From assembly GCF_000934765.1 (NCBI RefSeq), contig NZ_KN882197.1, positions 1 through 33,308 on the forward strand: 33,308 bases of DNA, written 5' to 3'. Of this stretch, positions 15,079-22,513 are shown piece by piece. This DNA is from Thiomicrospira microaerophila (GTDB lineage: Bacteria > Pseudomonadota > Gammaproteobacteria > Thiomicrospirales > Thiomicrospiraceae). Numbering within the stretch: position 1 is the first letter of the stretch; each line of letters starts with the position of its first letter. The translations under genes and the position numbers were made by a program. The notes below the pieces were generated by a model, which saw only the letters and a list, made by a program, of their open reading frames with translations, was not told where the DNA came from and made no database searches.

Positions 15079-17766
15079 TCAATCTCGGTGTATGTCAATT
15101 TTCGCTGCCGTTAACTGCTTTATTAATTCATCGGCTTGCGCATCCCAGCCCGCTTCCAACCAGGCCTGGTTGATTCCGCCTGCTTGAATCAGCTTTATCG
15201 CCTGTTCATAGTTGGCCGCGACCTTCACCTGATAGTCCGCCCTTGCGCTTTGGGCTAGGGTTTTAAGTTGCTGTTTATCCGGGCATAGGATTAATAGCAC
15301 CGGCTTCTTATCCAGACCCCCGTCATCGCGAGGCCGCAGGCCGTGGCGATCTCTTGCAGACTCCGCGCGCCCTTGAGAGATGGCCGCGTCGGCTTGTTGC
15401 CATGGCTTGAGTTCACGACTTAACACCCGATATAAGGCTTCTGAATCAAGCGGTTTGGCAAGATGGTCATTCATCCCTGCCGCCAAGGCCTTGTTTTTGT
15501 CTTCCACCATCGCTGCGGCGGTCAGCGCGATAATCGGGATCGTTGGGTTAAACGCGCGAATCGCACGGCAGGCCTGGTAACCGTCCATCACCGGCATTTG
15601 AATATCCATTAAAATCAGGTCGAATGCTTGTGTTTTAGCTTTATCCACCGCCACTTGACCGTTTTCCGCCACCTCAAAACTGACGCCGATTTGACGCAGC
15701 ATTTCACCCGCCACTTCTTGGTTGATTTCGTTATCTTCGACTAACAATATCCGACCTAACAGCTGTGAATGATCACTAAAATGCGGCTGGCTAATCAGTT
15801 GTTTACGCTGTTCATCATCACACAAGGGCATGGTGACGCTAAAACTAAACACCGAACCCTTACCTAATTCGCTTTGAATATGAATATCATCGCCGCCCAT
15901 TAAGCGCACCAGTTTTTCACTGATCACCAACCCCAAGCCCGTGCCGCCATGTTTGCGGGTAATGCTGGTGTCGGCTTGGGTAAAGGCCTTAAACAATTTA
16001 GCTTGTTGCTCAGGGCTCATGCCAATACCGGTATCTTTTATCGAAAATGCCAACCAGGCCTGGTTGTCAATCTGGCTATTTTTTGGGTACTTAAGCACAA
16101 TCTCTAAGCGTACCTCTCCGCGCGCGGTAAACTTAATCGCATTGCCAATTAAATTGGTCAAAATCTGGCGCAAGCGCAAATTATCGCCGTATAAACAAGT
16201 CACACAATTATCGGTGCAATCGCAATACACACCAAAATCTAGCCCCTTATCTTGCGCCATGCCGATAAACAAACTATTCAATTCATCTTTTAGCTGTCTC
16301 AACTGAAACGGCTGCGGATCGAGTTCCAACATCCCCGCTTCAATCTTCGAGAAATCTAAAATATCGTTGATAATCCCCAGCAACAAACGACCCGACTCGT
16401 TCACCCGTTTAAGTTGATGGTGCATTTTCTGAGGATCGGTTTCTTTCAGCCCCAGTTCACTCATGCCAATAATGCCGTTCATCGGGGTACGAATCTCATG
16501 GCTCATGTTGGCCAAAAATTCGGATTTCGCACGATTGGCGGCTTCAGCCGCTTGTTGCGCTTTTTTGGTTTCAGAGATGTCTTGAATAATAGACCAAATG
16601 ACATCGCGCCCCTCTAGCGTTTGGGTTTTGAATCCATGTAACAGCACCGGATAACGTGTGCCATCTTTACGGATGTATTCTTTTTCAAAAGGCCCATAGC
16701 GCCCGGTTTTTTCTAGGGACTCAAGTTGGCGCTTTTCATCATCCATGTATTCTTTAGGGGTTACATCAAAATAGCTCAGCTGTTTGAATTCTTCAGGGGT
16801 ATAGCCCGCCGGTTCATTAATCGCGGCATTAAACGCTAAAAACTCACCCGTGTGATAATCATTCATCGCTATGCCGACTGGCGAAAGCTCAAACAAGCCA
16901 CGAAACTTGGCCTCCTCCGCCATGATATGTTGCTGCGCCTGAACGCGTTCGGTGATGTCCGTAATCACACCATCTAAATACGCGGGCTGTCCAAGCGCAT
17001 CATACTGCTGTGCCGTACCGGTTTCACTCACCCACACAAGCTGGCCTTGTTTATGACGAATGCGATATTCAACTGTATATTTTTGTCTGGTTTTGACCCC
17101 TTGCTGAACAGCCGCATCAACAACCGCTAAATCCTCTTCTAAAATAATATCCGCCCAGGTTAAGCCGCCTGTTAAAAATTCATCCGAGGTATAACCGCAC
17201 AACTGCTCGGCATTCTGACTCGCATGCCGCATTTTCCAAGGCGCATTGACCTCACAGCGATAAATCAAAACCGGCAAGTTCTCGACCAAGGTGCGGTATT
17301 TATCTTCACTTTCAAGCAAGGTTGCTTGCGCCTGCTCAAGCGCCAACTGCTGTTGTTTATACTCGGTAATATCGTTATGCGCACCCAGCATGCGAACAGG
17401 TTTTCCCTGTTCATCACGTATCGCTATGCCTCGGCAACGCACCCAAACTGTATGCCCATCGCGATGTTGATAGCGCACAACTTGATCATAAGGATAGGCA
17501 GGATCAGCCAGGTGTTTTGTAAAGTTTTCAGTCGCGGCTTTTAAATCATCCGCATTAATCATATGCTGCCATTCACTGGCCAGGTGCTGTTTAGTCGCCG
17601 GGTCATAGCCCAATACCTGCCAAAACTTAGGATTCATCCACTCATGCTCTGGATTCTCTAAATCCCAAAACCACAAACCATCTAACGCCGCTTCTTGAAT
17701 AAAATCGAACAATGCAGGAGACTGTTGAAGCTCTTTATACAGCTGTTGCTTTAAATAATGTTCCAT
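15079..17766 (-). CDS. Soluble hybrid histidine kinase, three PAS + HisKA/HATPase + REC + tail
   Basis: 895 residues from the ATG at 17766 (AGGA 8 nt upstream). No TM helix or signal peptide, so cytoplasmic. PAS1 about 18-137, PAS2 about 150-275, PAS3 about 288-402; HisKA with His423 ([11 protein letters not shown]); HATPase about 530-645; REC about 670-790 with Asp721 ([13 protein letters not shown]). A segment at about 794-815 is encoded by a family A repeat. The 75-residue tail ([12 protein letters not shown] to IDIHRD) looks like the first half of a receiver without its Asp pair. A four-Cys cluster (C515, C517, C521, C524) precedes YGDNLRLRQ of the ATPase domain. From the kinase core to the end it is nearly identical to the genes at 18530 and 24005. 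No HPt. Signal unknown; PAS3 ends in a typical WSIIQDISE block. Confidence 0.92.
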   Translation of the reverse strand: MEHYLKQQLYKELQQSPALFDFIQEAALDGLWFWDLENPEHEWMNPKFWQVLGYDPATKQHLASEWQHMINADDLKAATENFTKHLADPAYPYDQVVRYQHRDGHTVWVRCRGIAIRDEQGKPVRMLGAHNDITEYKQQQLALEQAQATLLESEDKYRTLVENLPVLIYRCEVNAPWKMRHASQNAEQLCGYTSDEFLTGGLTWADIILEEDLAVVDAAVQQGVKTRQKYTVEYRIRHKQGQLVWVSETGTAQQYDALGQPAYLDGVITDITERVQAQQHIMAEEAKFRGLFELSPVGIAMNDYHTGEFLAFNAAINEPAGYTPEEFKQLSYFDVTPKEYMDDEKRQLESLEKTGRYGPFEKEYIRKDGTRYPVLLHGFKTQTLEGRDVIWSIIQDISETKKAQQAAEAANRAKSEFLANMSHEIRTPMNGIIGMSELGLKETDPQKMHHQLKRVNESGRLLLGIINDILDFSKIEAGMLELDPQPFQLRQLKDELNSLFIGMAQDKGLDFGVYCDCTDNCVTCLYGDNLRLRQILTNLIGNAIKFTARGEVRLEIVLKYPKNSQIDNQAWLAFSIKDTGIGMSPEQQAKLFKAFTQADTSITRKHGGTGLGLVISEKLVRLMGGDDIHIQSELGKGSVFSFSVTMPLCDDEQRKQLISQPHFSDHSQLLGRILLVEDNEINQEVAGEMLRQIGVSFEVAENGQVAVDKAKTQAFDLILMDIQMPVMDGYQACRAIRAFNPTIPIIALTAAAMVEDKNKALAAGMNDHLAKPLDSEALYRVLSRELKPWQQADAAISQGRAESARDRHGLRPRDDGGLDKKPVLLILCPDKQQLKTLAQSARADYQVKVAANYEQAIKLIQAGGINQAWLEAGWDAQADELIKQLTAAKIDIHRD
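15157..15172. repeat. 16-bp palindrome CAACCAGGCCTGGTTG (copy 2)
   Basis: It lies in the tail of the triple-PAS kinase (Asn-Gln-Ala-Trp-Leu). The homologous position is also palindromic at 18608-18623 and, with one end base changed, at 24084-24097. Confidence 0.7.
15322..15390. repeat. Family A repeat inside the triple-PAS kinase gene (truncated copy)
   Basis: GTCATCGCGAGGCCGCAGGC begins a copy of the intergenic family A repeat, placed in frame between REC and the tail. It carries CCCTTGAGAG where intergenic copies have CCCTCAAGAG, changing an in-frame TGA to CAA on the coding strand. Compared with the copies at 18773 and 24248 it lacks 42 bp, a loss explained by recombination between two GCGTCG hexamers. 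Confidence 0.85.
16051..16066. repeat. 16-bp palindrome CAACCAGGCCTGGTTG (copy 3)
   Basis: It lies in the ATPase domain of the triple-PAS kinase, again as Asn-Gln-Ala-Trp-Leu. The paralogues at 18530 and 24005 have unrelated sequence at this exact spot, so this copy is not explained by common descent of the chassis. Confidence 0.7.
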
Positions 17767-17863
17767 GTCTAAATTCCTTAATTCCGCAGTTACACAGGTC
17801 ACATACCTTGCTCTGCAATACCCGATTTATTTCTGTGTCATTCCGGTCATTCCGGTCTTTACC

Positions 17864-17933
17864 GTCATCCTGCGCGTAGTCGCAGGATCCATCTGGGCCG
17901 GCCATAGACCCTGCGACTGCGCGCAGGGTGACA
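17864..17933. repeat. Family C palindromic repeat
   Basis: GTCATCCTGCGCGTAGTCGC at the left and GCGACTGCGCGCAGGGTGAC at the right are near-perfect inverted arms around a GGGCCGGCC-containing centre. It is similar in design to families A and B but different in sequence. The rest of 17767-18019 holds family B material and no gene. Confidence 0.75.
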
Positions 17934-17956
17934 GAGCCGACTTTGCGCGTCACTCT

Positions 17957-17982
17957 CAAAAGATCCCGGCCTTCGCCGGGAT
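17957..17982 (-). terminator. Family B hairpin, possible terminator after the antitoxin gene
   Basis: Stem ATCCCGGC/GCCGGGAT (17963-17970/17975-17982), followed on the minus strand by CTTTTG. It lies downstream of the antitoxin and toxin remnant. Same orientation relative to transcription as the copies after 4297, 21101, 22514 and 24005. Confidence 0.4.
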
Positions 17983-18019
17983 GACGGGGTATTTCTGCGT
18001 CATTCCGGCGGCGGCATTT

Positions 18020-18076
18020 TCAAAACAATTCACTGTGACTACCAAGGCGTGCCAGTTGCAATCGGGTTTCGATCAC
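18020..18076 (-). pseudogene. C-terminal remnant of a RelE/YafQ-type toxin
   Basis: In the frame overlapping the antitoxin stop, 18 codons read VIETRLQLARLGSHSELF and then stop. The ending LARLGSHSELF matches the RTG[ST]HS[DE]LF end common to YafQ/RelE-superfamily mRNA interferases. There is no room for the remaining 70 or so residues, and the frame closes immediately upstream. Position, strand and ending all fit an internally deleted toxin partner of the antitoxin. Family call from motif only. Confidence 0.65.
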
Positions 18077-18315
18077 GCATCATCTAACGATCCGATTGTA
18101 TGCCCTTTGCCTTGCGCAAGTTCTTGCATCGCGGCTTGTGTTTGCGCGTTAGGTTGAACCGTTTTTAGCTCAAACGGTATGCCACCGTGGTTGATAACCG
18201 CTTTGGCAAACAACTTTATTGCTTGTGATGCGGTTAAGCCTATCTCTTGGCAAACTTGATTGAAGGCTTCTTTAGTTTCTTGGTCAATTCGTGTTGTGAG
18301 TACGTCCGATCTCAT
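18073..18315 (-). CDS. RelB/DinJ-family antitoxin (orphan)
   Basis: 80 residues from the ATG at 18315, chosen because GGAG lies 6 nt upstream; two upstream ATGs in frame lack this. The N-terminus TTRIDQETKEAFNQVCQEIG plus LTASQAIKLFAKAVINHGGI is the ribbon-helix-helix pattern of RelB/DinJ antitoxins. The acidic end HTIGSLDDA is the toxin-binding side in relatives. It would bind its own promoter as a dimer and neutralise a YafQ/RelE toxin; here only the toxin tail remains. It may persist as a regulator or an anti-addiction factor against a toxin elsewhere (inference). Confidence 0.85.
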   Translation of the reverse strand: MRSDVLTTRIDQETKEAFNQVCQEIGLTASQAIKLFAKAVINHGGIPFELKTVQPNAQTQAAMQELAQGKGHTIGSLDDA

Positions 18316-18330
18316 ATTATTCTCCATTTC

Positions 18331-18362
18331 TGTATAAACATTGTTTGTACTTTGATTATACA
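18331..18362 (-). promoter_or_regulatory. Dyad and -10 box upstream of the antitoxin gene
   Basis: Perfect inverted arms TGTATAA (18331-18337) and TTATACA (18356-18362) lie 16-47 bp upstream of the antitoxin ATG. The upstream arm contains TATAAT on the minus strand, a plausible -10 box. Operators overlapping the promoter are usual for self-regulated RelB/DinJ antitoxins. No clear -35 box. Confidence 0.5.
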
Positions 18363-18378
18363 CCACTCCCTACCACTC

Positions 18379-18493
18379 GTCATTGCGAGGTCAACAAATC
18401 ACTCGTCATTGCGAGGCCGTAGGCCGTGGCAATCTCTTGCAGACTTTGCGCGCCCTCAAGAGATTGCCGCGTCGCTGCGCTCCTCGCAATGAC
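18379..18493. repeat. Family A repeat with one 26-bp leader unit
   Basis: The full 89-bp copy is at 18405-18493. It is preceded by one 26-bp leader beginning GTCATTGCGAGGTC at 18379. Same orientation as all other copies; it lies 36 bp past the stop of the two-PAS kinase. Confidence 0.85.
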
Positions 18494-18529
18494 GGTTTAT
18501 TTTGACAGCCTATTTTGCTGGGTTGTTTT

Positions 18530-20884
18530 TCAATCTCGGTGTATGTCGATTTTCGCTTCCGTTAACTGCTTTATTAATTCATCGGCTTGCGCTTCCCAGC
18601 CATCTTTCAACCAGGCCTGGTTGATTCCGCCTGCTTGAATCAGCTTTATCGCCTGTTCATAGTTTGCCGCGACCTTCACCTGATAGTCCGCCTGTGCGCT
18701 TTGGGCTAGGGCTTTGAGCTGTTGTTTATCCGGGCACAGAATTAACAGCACCGGCTTCTTATCCATTTCACTGTCATCGCGAGGCCGCAGGCCGTGGCGA
18801 TCTCTCGCAGACGGCGCGCGCCCTTGAGAGATTGCCGCGTCGCTTTGCTCCTCGCAATGACCCAGATTAGCGTCATCAGCGTCGGCTTGTTGCCATGGCT
18901 TGAGTTCACGACTTAACACCCGATATAAGGCTTCTGAATCAAGCGGTTTGGCAAGATGGTCATTCATCCCTGCCGCCAAGGCCTTGTTTTTGTCTTCCAC
19001 CATCGCTGCGGCGGTCAGCGCGATAATCGGGATCGTTGGGTTAAACGCGCGAATCGCACGGCAGGCCTGGTAACCGTCCATCACCGGCATTTGAATATCC
19101 ATTAAAATCAAATCAAACTTCTGAACGCTGGCTTTATCCACCGCCACCTGACCGTTTTCCGCCACCTCAAAACTTACGCCGGTTTGGCGCAGCATTTCAC
19201 CCGCCACTTCTTGATTGATTTCATTATCTTCAACTAACAATACCCGACCGAACAACTGTGAATGATCACTAAAATGCGGCTGGCTAATCAGTTGTTTACG
19301 CTGTTCATCATCACACAAGGGCATGGTGACGCTAAAACTAAACACCGAACCCTTACCCAGTTCACTTTGAATATGAATATCACCACCACCCATTAAGCGC
19401 ACCAGTTTTTCACTGATTACCAACCCCAAGCCCGTGCCGCCATGTTTGCGGGTAATGCTGGTGTCGGCTTGGGTAAATGCCTTAAACAATTTGGATTGTT
19501 GCTCGGGTGTCATGCCGATACCGGTATCTTTTATCGCACATTCCAACTGCGCCAAATCATTCGGCTGATTAGAGTCAGGATATTTCAGCTTAATCTCCAG
19601 CCTAACCTCACCGCGCGCGGTAAACTTAATCGCATTACCAATCAAGTTAGTCAACACCTGGCGCAAACGTAAACTATCGCCATACAAACAGGTCACACAA
19701 TTATCGGTGCAATCGCAATACACACCAAAATCTAGCCCCTTATCCTGCGCCATGCCGATAAACAAACTATTGAGCTCATCTTTTAGCTGTCTCAACTGAA
19801 ACGGCTGCTGATCCAATTCCAACATCCCCGCTTCAATCTTCGAGAAATCTAAAATATCATTGATAATCCCCAACAACAAACGACCCGATTGATTCACCCG
19901 TCTAAGTTGGTGGCGCATTTTCTCAGGATCAGTTCCTTTCACCCCCAGCTCGCTCATGCCAATAATGCCGTTCATCGGCGTGCGAATCTCATGGCTCATA
20001 TTAGCCAAAAACTCCGATTTGGCTTTATTCGCGGCTTCGGCTACCTGTTGTGCCAGCTCCGCGGTCTTTTTAGCATCTTCCATAGCGCGCTGATACTCCA
20101 CCTCTTGGGTCACATCGCGCCCCGTACCCCGAAAACCTAGCAACTCACCCGTTTCACTGATAATCGGCAGACCACTGACGCGCTGATAGACCAAACGCCC
20201 ATCGGGATGATGAGACACATGCTCTAACCCCCGCCATGAGCTTTTTTTCGCCGCCCACTCCATGACCATTACTTGCACTCGCTGTGCTTCTTCAGCTGGC
20301 ATAAACTCAAACGGCGACCGACCGATAATCTCGTCCACGCTATAGCCCAACAAATCCTCAACCTGCGGGGTAATAAAGACATATTTGCCCTCGGCATCAA
20401 TTTCCCAAATATACTCACCCGCCGCCTCGGCAACGTCTTTAAAACGCTTCTCACCCTCGGCAATCACCCGAATCGCTTGTTTTTGTTCGGTAATATCACG
20501 GAACACGCACAAAAAAAGCGTTTTCTGTTGCTGATTTAACAGAACAACAGACACCTTTACATCAATAACCGACCCATCCTTGCGGCGATGACGGGTATCA
20601 AAATCATCACGCCCCAACTCAAGAATCTTGCGGATATGCTCACCAATTTGTTCCAGCGTTTCTTGGGCTTCGTAATCCGGAATGCGTAATCCTGCAAATT
20701 CCTCAGCGCTATAGCCCAACTGCTCATGCGCAATCCGATTAAACTTAACCGGCAACCCCGTCTCAGGATCAATCAAAAGCGTCGCATCAGGATAGAGTGC
20801 AAACAAGGTCTCGAACCACTGCTCACCTAAGCTTGACAGCGTTTGCTCAAACGCTTGTTTGTTTTGGTTTAAATTATCTTCCAT
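18530..20884 (-). CDS. Soluble hybrid histidine kinase, two PAS + HisKA/HATPase + REC + tail
   Basis: 784 residues; ATG at 20884 with AGGAG 7 nt upstream. Cytoplasmic (no TM). PAS1 about 22-135 ([17 protein letters not shown]), PAS2 about 145-265; short coiled coil; HisKA with His298; HATPase with [10 protein letters not shown] and [13 protein letters not shown] about 545-665 with Asp596; repeat-encoded linker about 675-704 ([20 protein letters not shown]); degenerate half-receiver tail to 784. Cys cluster at 390, 392, 396 and 399. From about residue 280 onward it is near-identical to the kinases at 15079 and 24005, while the PAS input is different. No HPt, so phosphate must leave through a partner. 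Confidence 0.92.
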   Translation of the reverse strand: MEDNLNQNKQAFEQTLSSLGEQWFETLFALYPDATLLIDPETGLPVKFNRIAHEQLGYSAEEFAGLRIPDYEAQETLEQIGEHIRKILELGRDDFDTRHRRKDGSVIDVKVSVVLLNQQQKTLFLCVFRDITEQKQAIRVIAEGEKRFKDVAEAAGEYIWEIDAEGKYVFITPQVEDLLGYSVDEIIGRSPFEFMPAEEAQRVQVMVMEWAAKKSSWRGLEHVSHHPDGRLVYQRVSGLPIISETGELLGFRGTGRDVTQEVEYQRAMEDAKKTAELAQQVAEAANKAKSEFLANMSHEIRTPMNGIIGMSELGVKGTDPEKMRHQLRRVNQSGRLLLGIINDILDFSKIEAGMLELDQQPFQLRQLKDELNSLFIGMAQDKGLDFGVYCDCTDNCVTCLYGDSLRLRQVLTNLIGNAIKFTARGEVRLEIKLKYPDSNQPNDLAQLECAIKDTGIGMTPEQQSKLFKAFTQADTSITRKHGGTGLGLVISEKLVRLMGGGDIHIQSELGKGSVFSFSVTMPLCDDEQRKQLISQPHFSDHSQLFGRVLLVEDNEINQEVAGEMLRQTGVSFEVAENGQVAVDKASVQKFDLILMDIQMPVMDGYQACRAIRAFNPTIPIIALTAAAMVEDKNKALAAGMNDHLAKPLDSEALYRVLSRELKPWQQADADDANLGHCEEQSDAAISQGRAPSARDRHGLRPRDDSEMDKKPVLLILCPDKQQLKALAQSAQADYQVKVAANYEQAIKLIQAGGINQAWLKDGWEAQADELIKQLTEAKIDIHRD
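18773..18861. repeat. Family A repeat inside the two-PAS kinase gene (full copy)
   Basis: An 89-bp copy from GTCATCGC to GCAATGAC, in frame between REC and the tail, same orientation as intergenic copies. The TGA that intergenic copies would give in this frame is CAA (Gln) here. Essentially the same as the copy at 24248-24336. Confidence 0.9.
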
Positions 20885-20961
20885 TTAGCCACTCCTGAAT
20901 TCACAACTTTATTTATATTTTAACCTATTAAACCGCACCTAATTTAACCCGGCTACGCGCG

Positions 20962-21084
20962 CTCTCAAGAGATTGCCGCGCTTCGCTCGCAATGACAGCA
21001 TATTTCTTTGTCATTCCGGCGTAGGCCGGAATCTCAAACCGACTGCGCTCACTCTCAAAAGATCCCGGCCTTCGCCGGGATGAC
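20962..21084. repeat. Partial family A repeat followed by a full family B repeat
   Basis: 20962-20996 is the right half of family A (CTCAAGAGATTGCCGCGC to GCAATGAC). 21010-21084 is a 75-bp family B element: left hairpin TTCCGGCGTAGGCCGGAA, a spacer ending in CTCTCAAAAG, right hairpin ATCCCGGCCTTCGCCGGGAT. The right hairpin starts 17 bp past the stop of the ATPase gene and could act as its terminator on the minus strand. Confidence 0.8.
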
Positions 21085-21100
21085 GGGTTATTTGCATCAT

Positions 21101-22285
21101 TCAACCTTGTTCCCACACGCCGCTAAAGCGCACATTTAACAACCACTCAGACATACCCTGATCCTCAAGCGCATATTCACCACGATTCGCTCGCCAAATA
21201 ACATCCTTGCTCCGCAATGCCTCCAAGGCTTTTTGAACGCTCGGCGCGCTAACAGTGACTGAGGCCTTAGCATCAAAACTTAAAAGATTCTGTTCAATAG
21301 ACGCCAAACTCAACTCGCTAAACGGATTAAACGCCTCATTGTTATAAGCCTGTTGCACTAGGTTCAACAGCACCGCTTTTTGCAAAGGCGTTAAGCTATT
21401 AAAAAGCGACTCATACTCCTCCCAAATACCCTGTTGATGCGTAATCGCACGGGTGCGCAATAAGCGACCTAATTGCTCGGCCTCACCTAACTCAAGACTC
21501 ACCTGAGCAATCAACTTGGCCAGCATTTCAGGACGATGCCCCACCAGCTCAAAAGCATAAGCCACATCCTCCAGCAACAACTGATTCGACTCGGCTAGCC
21601 GCCCATTCCACCTTTTCGTCACAAACTTTACAAAATCAATACCTAATAATGGAAAAGGCGTAATGCTTGCGCCATAAAAAGGCGACTTATTTTTTAACAC
21701 CAAACTGCCTAACTTATCTCGACTCGAACCCGTAAAAACCAAACGTATCGCATCTTGTCCGCCCTGGGTTAACGCATCTCTGGCGGCCTTTAATGCAAAC
21801 ATCGTATTCAAACCTTCTGGCGTTTCGAGTGCATGCTGCGCCTCATCAACAATCAACACAATTAACTTTTTTGACAGATGACTCAACAAACCCAGCGCTT
21901 GCGAAAGCGTGGCATCATCAGGCAAGTTAGGCTGTGACAAATCCCAACTAAGACTGTCTAACAGCGTCACTTTTCCAATCCCAACCTTCTTAGCCAACTG
22001 CCTAACGCGACTATCAAACGGTTGCAGCGCTTTCGCCACCGCCGCACGAATTAAATCTTGCGGATTTAATTGCTTATTCGACCACAAGTCCACATACACC
22101 GCTAACCAACCTTGGGCCTCACAAGCTGGCATCAAATCATTGCGCAAAAAGGTACTTTTACCTGTCCGCCTTGGAGCCGCTAAAAATAAACCCGAACGAT
22201 AATCCAACAACCCCTCGCCAGCTAAATCGCTTACCAAAGCCTGCGCGAGTTTCGTACGATGGTAAATAACTTGGTTTAGGCTCAT
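21101..22285 (-). CDS. STAND/AAA-type ATPase of unknown role
   Basis: 394 residues; ATG at 22285 with GGGG 8 nt upstream. Walker A is APRRTGKS (37-44), Walker B LIVLIVDEAQ (Asp147, Glu148), followed by a sensor-like VFTGSSRDKL. The domain spans about 1-240. Residues about 300-385 look like a winged helix (LTPLQKAVLLNLVQQ; VQKALEALRSKDVI; YALEDQGMSEWL), as at the end of many archaeal-type/STAND ATPases. No transmembrane segment. It stands alone between repeat-filled gaps with its own AT-rich upstream dyad. Candidate roles are a signal-responsive switch or a defence-type NTPase; nothing in the sequence decides. Not recognised as a named gene. Confidence 0.7.
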   Translation of the reverse strand: MSLNQVIYHRTKLAQALVSDLAGEGLLDYRSGLFLAAPRRTGKSTFLRNDLMPACEAQGWLAVYVDLWSNKQLNPQDLIRAAVAKALQPFDSRVRQLAKKVGIGKVTLLDSLSWDLSQPNLPDDATLSQALGLLSHLSKKLIVLIVDEAQHALETPEGLNTMFALKAARDALTQGGQDAIRLVFTGSSRDKLGSLVLKNKSPFYGASITPFPLLGIDFVKFVTKRWNGRLAESNQLLLEDVAYAFELVGHRPEMLAKLIAQVSLELGEAEQLGRLLRTRAITHQQGIWEEYESLFNSLTPLQKAVLLNLVQQAYNNEAFNPFSELSLASIEQNLLSFDAKASVTVSAPSVQKALEALRSKDVIWRANRGEYALEDQGMSEWLLNVRFSGVWEQG

Positions 22286-22321
22286 AATTTATACCCCTTT
22301 ATCTAATGGTTTATAAATTAT
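22284..22321 (-). promoter_or_regulatory. AT-rich dyad over the ATPase start codon
   Basis: ATAATTTATA (22284-22293) and its exact reverse complement TATAAATTAT (22312-22321) flank the ribosome-binding site. The first arm overlaps the ATG. A TATAAT -10-like box lies in the upstream arm on the minus strand. Candidate operator or RNA hairpin hiding the SD site; function inferred. Confidence 0.4.
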
Positions 22322-22391
22322 ACCTCAAAGGATAATTGAGTATAATTAAATCCATTTAGCGTATAACAGTCCAAAACCACACGTTATTCCA

Positions 22392-22493
22392 GCCCTCAAG
22401 AGATCCCGGCCTTCGCCGGGATGACGGCCTATTTCCTTGTCATTCCGGCGTAGGCCGGAATCTCAAACCGACTGCGCGCGCCCTCAAGAAAAC
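22392..22493. repeat. Two half-copies of family B in swapped order
   Basis: 22392-22425 is the right half (CTCAAGAG plus hairpin ATCCCGGC/GCCGGGAT). 22439-22493 is the left half plus spacer (TTCCGGCGTAGGCCGGAA onward). The arrangement looks like two adjacent, partly deleted elements. No gene seen between 22286 and 22513. Confidence 0.75.
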
Positions 22494-22513
22494 CTTTACT
22501 CATCATTTCAACA

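Noticed and set aside
14778-15187. Open + strand reading frames of 60-130 codons
   Set aside because: They consist of translated family A repeats and the antisense of the kinase 3' end, with no recognisable domain or ribosome-binding site.
17767-17802. 12-codon upstream extension of the triple-PAS kinase
   Set aside because: The ATG at 17766 has AGGA 8 nt upstream and begins the region leading into PAS1; the extension has no SD support.
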